Of a stretch of DNA of 64,000 nucleotides, positions 61,401 to 64,000 are shown in pieces. Each line of letters opens with the position of its first letter. The stretch's first letter is position 1. The DNA is from Manduca sexta (lineage: Eukaryota; Arthropoda; Insecta; Lepidoptera; Sphingidae). The DNA lies in contig NC_051139.1 in NCBI RefSeq assembly GCF_014839805.1, forward strand, positions 3,348,001 to 3,412,000. Direction: 5' to 3'. Below the pieces are notes generated by a model. It had not been told where the DNA came from. It searched no databases and saw nothing but the letters and a program-made list of their open reading frames with translations. A program made the translations under genes and the position numbers.

Positions 61401-63664
61401 GGCCAGCGTGGTGCGGCAGGAGCACACCTTCATGAAGCCCGTGCTTAACATCAATGACGCGCAAGATCGCAACATATTCAGGGTCAAAGGACCCATGAAC
61501 ATCAGTGGCGAGTGTGACTTCCGCGTAAGTTTGGTTTTATTTATTAACCCAAACGCATTTTTCTATCTCGAAAATGGACCAATTAGAACGAAGTTGTTTT
61601 TAAGTTTACAAATGAGTTATTTTGATTGGTTCAATTTCGAAATCGGATTGCAGATTGAGACGATTATATCCGCCCTGTGGAATGGGGGCGTTTGAAGAAT
61701 TCCACCACGGTATCCCCTGCCTGTCGTAAGAGGCGACTAATAGGGGCCACGAAGGGGGTCGTCGGCGGGCAGCAGGGGGCTGTCCGCCCTAGTGCATTTT
61801 GTGCATCCTTGCACATTTTTCGGTTGACCCCGGGATGGACGGCAGTGTGTAGTGGGCCACATGCTGCCGTAGACGCCGAGGGCGTCCTTCGGTGCGTGGG
61901 GGTTTCTGAGCCCCCCCCCCCCCCATAGGAGACGGGCCGCAAGGCGGCACCGCGCAGGGGCGGCTGCGGACGAATACTTAGACACTTCCGTCAGAGGAAG
62001 CCCGCAGCCGTCCCTAATGCGCCGAAGAGGGCCACCGCGGAGTTTTAGCTGGTAGGCCGTGCATAGGTTAATTGTACTCGGGTTAGGGACTCGGCCCGGC
62101 GGTCGCCCGAAGGTCGTCATCAAATCCGGGCGGCTCAACGCCGGGCCGTAAGGCACGGTTACCCCAGCATAACCGCTCAGTCGCCCCCTAATACCTGCAT
62201 TTGGAACTGTTAGATGGATGACACTAATCTCACCAAATGTCTAGTGTTTTGTTTTAGTTAACGATTAGAAAAAAAATAAAAAAATGCACAGGCAGTCGGA
62301 AGCATTATTCCTATGTTAGGGGCTAGGGGAAACCTAACCATCTGTAGTTTTTCACTCTAAAAGGAGGTCGACAGCATTTCTTCAAGCATGTTATAGAAAG
62401 GGTTTAGTGCCGGCCTGCCTGAAGTCAACAGCCTCTAGGTGATTGTATGTAATACAGAATGAGAGGTGTTTATAAATCAAATAATATATTATTAACTGGT
62501 TTATTAACCCTGTTCAACCCACGAAGGCGTCACGCAAAATACCAAATAAATCGTGACCGAGAACAATTCAACCTACTTCGTGGCAGCCTTCGAAGCATAA
62601 AGACTGACTGTGAAACAAAAGTCCATCTGTTTGAGTTTGCGACTCGCACCAAACTGTGTATGTAATATACTATTTTGGTCTGGATATTTTAAGATAGACA
62701 CAATACAATATATAATTTTGTTTTCTCCTGTGTTTTATTGTGAATTGAGTGAGTCGCTGTAGAGCTCTGTTTATGTATGTATGTGTGATTCTATGTCATT
62801 TAATATTCTGTCTGTAATATGATTTTGATTCTACAGTCTAGGCGGGCACTCAATATTGGTGTATAATCAGTCAATACCTACTCCTATGTTAAACAGGATA
62901 CAATATATCTGCTTACCTCTTCAGGAATAAGTTTGAATTTGTATTATTTCACAGATCCTTACTCGTGACAAGAAGCAGGTGGGCGTGATCAGGAAGGTCT
63001 GGGGCGGGTTCATGCGTGAGGCGTTTTCGCAAAGCGATAACTTCGAAATCGCTTTCCCGCTGGACCTGGATGTGCGCATCAAGGCGGCTATCATCGGCAC
63101 TTGCTTCTTAATTGTGAGTATAAGGACTTTTAAATCAAAATAAAAACATACATATGCCTTCTATCCCTCAAGGGGTAGGCAGAGTGCAACTAGTGTATCT
63201 ATCGCCTGTGTTCTATCCCATGAGCGAGTCTATCGCCAATCAGGCAAAATTACAGACTCCGGATTATTACTGAGCAGAAAAATCGAATGTCACTTCGCCC
63301 GACTCCGGTTGCAAACCTAGGACCTCAAAGCGGTGGTCGTAGCGCGCACGCAGAATACAACTACTGTACCTACTGAGGCAGTTACTCAGTTATTCAAAAC
63401 GGTCCCAATTGTTCTTTTCAATCCATTGTATTAATGGACCAATCAGAACATGCTTACAAAATATAACGTGTTTTGATTGGTTTTTCTCGGAATCGGATCG
63501 AAGATTAAAATTGGAATCATTTTTAAAAACGACCGTTAATAGAGAAAAGTAAAAAATACTTTTGAAACTATTTTATGAGTTTTTTTTTGAAAATATGTTT
63601 TATAACTACTGCTTTTAGACTTCCAATATTTTTGTTTCAGGATTTCCTATATTTCGAGAAATGA
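52428..63664 (+). CDS. Phospholipid scramblase-like protein, five exons
   Basis: Exons 52428-52452, 54521-54720, 61333-61524, 62955-63113 and 63641-63664 join in phase to 199 residues. The first exon, MDPQQAPLG, is an inference: it has a GTGAGT donor, and a TTGTTGTTTTTAG acceptor just upstream suggests a further 5' UTR exon. The intron 2 donor GTTAGT is weak. Exon 2 aligns to the scramblase core (DRIKVRQKTTVFEGNKYVL). Exon 4 holds the Ca2+-binding and membrane segment: REAFSQSDNFEIAFPLDLDV followed by the C-terminal helix IKAAIIGTCFLIDFLYFE. Scramblases of this family move phospholipids across membranes on Ca2+ or act as membrane-associated regulators. The proline-rich N-terminus is absent, and the palmitoylated CCxPCC cluster is replaced by residues around VRVCGQLAS. 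It is therefore a divergent paralogue; plasma-membrane anchoring by palmitate is unlikely. Confidence 0.85.
52560..52620 (+). repeat. RTE-type LINE 3' tail in scramblase intron 1
   Basis: GGGGAGGCCTATGTTCAGCA and TGGACTTAATGTGGCTGAT, followed by a GATGAC-rich tail, match the last codons of the RTE ends at 30734. Confidence 0.65.
53591..53660 (+). repeat. Short dispersed repeat related to 26743-26812
   Basis: AAGTCCTGCATACTTCAAAA with the following TTTGCAG matches the NOMO intron 9 repeat with substitutions. Confidence 0.4.
53700..53805 (+). repeat. RTE-type LINE 3' end in scramblase intron 1
   Basis: Translation gives GRWMQAAYDQ and LFGEAYVQ before stops, the terminal RTE reverse transcriptase residues, then a GATTGAATTGAATTG tail. 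Confidence 0.6.
54768..54840 (+). repeat. 3' fragment of the 56987 SINE family
   Basis: GTGAAGTCTGCCAACCTGCA and CTCTCAGTAGTAGAGCTGA match the 3' half of the SINE at 56987-57319. It follows the end of scramblase exon 2 by about 50 bases. Confidence 0.55.
54841..56973. other. Scramblase intron 2, first part
   Basis: AT-rich intron with short unrecognised frames at 55.1-56.2 kb. No additional exon is needed: exons 2 and 3 are in phase and contiguous in the family alignment. Confidence 0.45.
56987..57319 (+). mobile_element. Full-length tRNA-derived SINE with target-site duplication
   Basis: The 333-bp element starts with a tRNA-like head: A box TAGCCTAGTTGG (56996-57007) and B box GGTTCAAATCCC (57041-57052). 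A body without coding content follows, then a 3' part with GACTAAGGCCTAATCCCTCT, and an ATT microsatellite tail. It is flanked by a 13-bp direct repeat, ATGATATAAGTTA (56974-56986) and ATGATATAAATTA (57320-57332), differing at one base. The near-identical duplication indicates a comparatively recent LINE-mediated insertion. Confidence 0.9.
57917..58085 (+). mobile_element. hAT-like MITE, GGCGTAGC family (copy 2)
   Basis: The left end CAGTGGCATAGCTTTTC and the right end GTAGTTACGCCCTTG are inverse complements of the family ends. The interior shares GGGCGCCCGCTTAGTTTAAT and GGGCTAAGAGGCGCTCC with the copies at 44302 and 59908. A clean 8-bp target duplication is not visible. Confidence 0.7.
58086..59899. 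other. Scramblase intron 2, middle part
   Basis: No coding exon recognised. A 15-base poly-C run at 58955-58969 stands out. A diverged dispersed-repeat tail lies at 58310-58390. Confidence 0.45.
59908..60328 (+). mobile_element. hAT-type MITE with perfect 8-bp target duplication (copy 3)
   Basis: The ends are CAGTGGCGTAGCT on the left and, read from the right, CAAGGGCGTAGCT. The 8 bases GTATTGAA occur directly outside both ends (59900-59907 and 60329-60336). A CAG-type end with an 8-bp duplication is the hallmark of hAT transposons. The interior lacks a transposase frame, so it depends on an autonomous relative. Confidence 0.88.
60586..60760. mobile_element. MITE, CCAATC/GATTGG family (copy 2)
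   Basis: The left arm, GAACAGCCGTTTTTAATAA followed by CCAATC, pairs with the right arm GATTGGGATCATTTATTG followed by GGCGGTATG. TGTTGG occurs next to both ends and may be a target duplication. Confidence 0.65.
61535..61665. repeat. MITE fragment, CCAATC/GATTGG family (copy 3)
   Basis: It contains GACCAATTAGAACGAAG and TTTTGATTGGTTCAATTTCG followed by AATCGGATTGCAGATT, the same order as the arm of the copy at 63396. It begins almost directly after scramblase exon 3. Confidence 0.55.
61666..62195. repeat. GC-rich retrotransposon-like block in scramblase intron 3
   Basis: About 530 bp that is strongly GC-rich in an AT-rich intron. It contains TATCCCCTGCCTGTCGTAAG followed by AGGCGACTAA, which I recall from the 5' regions of lepidopteran retroelements, a 14-base poly-C run (61911-61924) and a perfect 10-bp inverted repeat CGGCCCGGCG/CGCCGGGCCG (62092-62101 and 62139-62148). 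Reading frames through it on both strands are by-products of low stop-codon density. Confidence 0.5.
63158..63392 (-). repeat. tRNA-derived SINE (CCTCGGTGGC type), near full length
   Basis: Minus strand begins ACTGCCTCAGTAGGTACAGT and carries a GTTGCAAACC B-box-like stretch, then a body ending in a CTACCCCTTGAGGGATAGAA segment. It belongs to the family seen at 30117 and 47441, all three in minus orientation. Confidence 0.6.
63396..63540. mobile_element. MITE, CCAATC/GATTGG family (copy 4)
   Basis: The left end CAAAACGGTCCCAATTG pairs with the right end CAATTTTAATCTTCG-type arm and AACGACCGTTAA. It abuts the SINE at 63158-63392 and lies in scramblase intron 4. Confidence 0.6.
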
Positions 63665-64000
63665 AAATTACCCACCAACGTATTTCGGATTTTCAATTAA
63701 GTTTTAGTCATGTAAGGCAATCTTATAAAATAGTGTTTCTATATCGTGATATAGAGAAATACGTTGTAAAAGTTTATAATAATAGCATGATAATAATGAT
63801 TGTTATTGATTTGCTGTTTTGATCACTCTTAATTTTAATGAAAGGTCAGAGCTTCGGGATTACGTTCAAGATGCAAATATGTTACTATATTTTAAATTAT
63901 GTTGTTTTTTGCTTCTACTAGTCATGTTAGTTTCTGTTATATGTTTGTTTTTGATAGTGGTCAGGTCTCAAGCTCATTTGCAGTTTAAAAAGTAAAATGA

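Noticed and set aside
61664..62156. Long frames on both strands in the GC-rich block
   Set aside because: They arise from low stop-codon density in GC-rich repeat DNA, overlap each other and have no recognisable domain.
1..64000. CRISPR arrays, bacterial operons, phage or plasmid signals
   Set aside because: Spliced genes, Pol III SINEs and insect promoters show eukaryotic nuclear DNA; no regularly spaced repeats were seen.

Overview
The window looks like nuclear DNA of a moth or butterfly (Lepidoptera). It is AT-rich, its genes have small exons and canonical GT-AG introns, and it carries repeats I recognise as typical of Lepidoptera: tRNA-derived SINEs, RTE-type LINE 3' ends, and many short inverted-repeat transposons (MITEs). 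Species cannot be named from the sequence. All gene models were spliced by eye; none is checked against transcripts.

Layout. 1-4.4 kb: no convincing gene, one weak promoter candidate. 4.4-8.6 kb: a 5'-truncated, frameshifted non-LTR retrotransposon. 8.6-20.8 kb: intergenic with several MITEs. 20.8-21.5 kb: two-exon gene for the ciliary protein CFAP20/Bug22. 22.6-34.8 kb: complete 19-exon gene for Nodal modulator (NOMO), an ER membrane protein; one intron is swollen by a nested transposon. 35-37 kb: a MITE with roughly 58-bp inverted repeats and other repeats. 37.2-39.5 kb: a Harbinger-like transposon whose transposase lost its catalytic core while its accessory MADF-BESS gene stays open. 40.3-41.0 kb (minus): a small gene, seemingly undescribed, for a secreted peptide precursor with a signal peptide and dibasic cleavage sites. 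45.6-46.4 kb: an intronless small heat shock protein gene with heat-shock elements and a TATA box. 46.5-46.9 kb: a MITE inserted in one copy of a tandem duplication, with the empty TTAA site kept in the other copy. 47-52 kb: repeats. 52.4-63.7 kb: a five-exon phospholipid scramblase-like gene with large repeat-filled introns.

The host genes are housekeeping or stress genes with no evident functional link. CFAP20, NOMO, the heat shock gene and the scramblase are on the plus strand; the peptide gene and the transposon-borne MADF-BESS gene are on the minus strand. The most useful new observations are the peptide precursor, the Harbinger derivative with an intact accessory gene, and several MITE families whose target-site duplications can be read directly.
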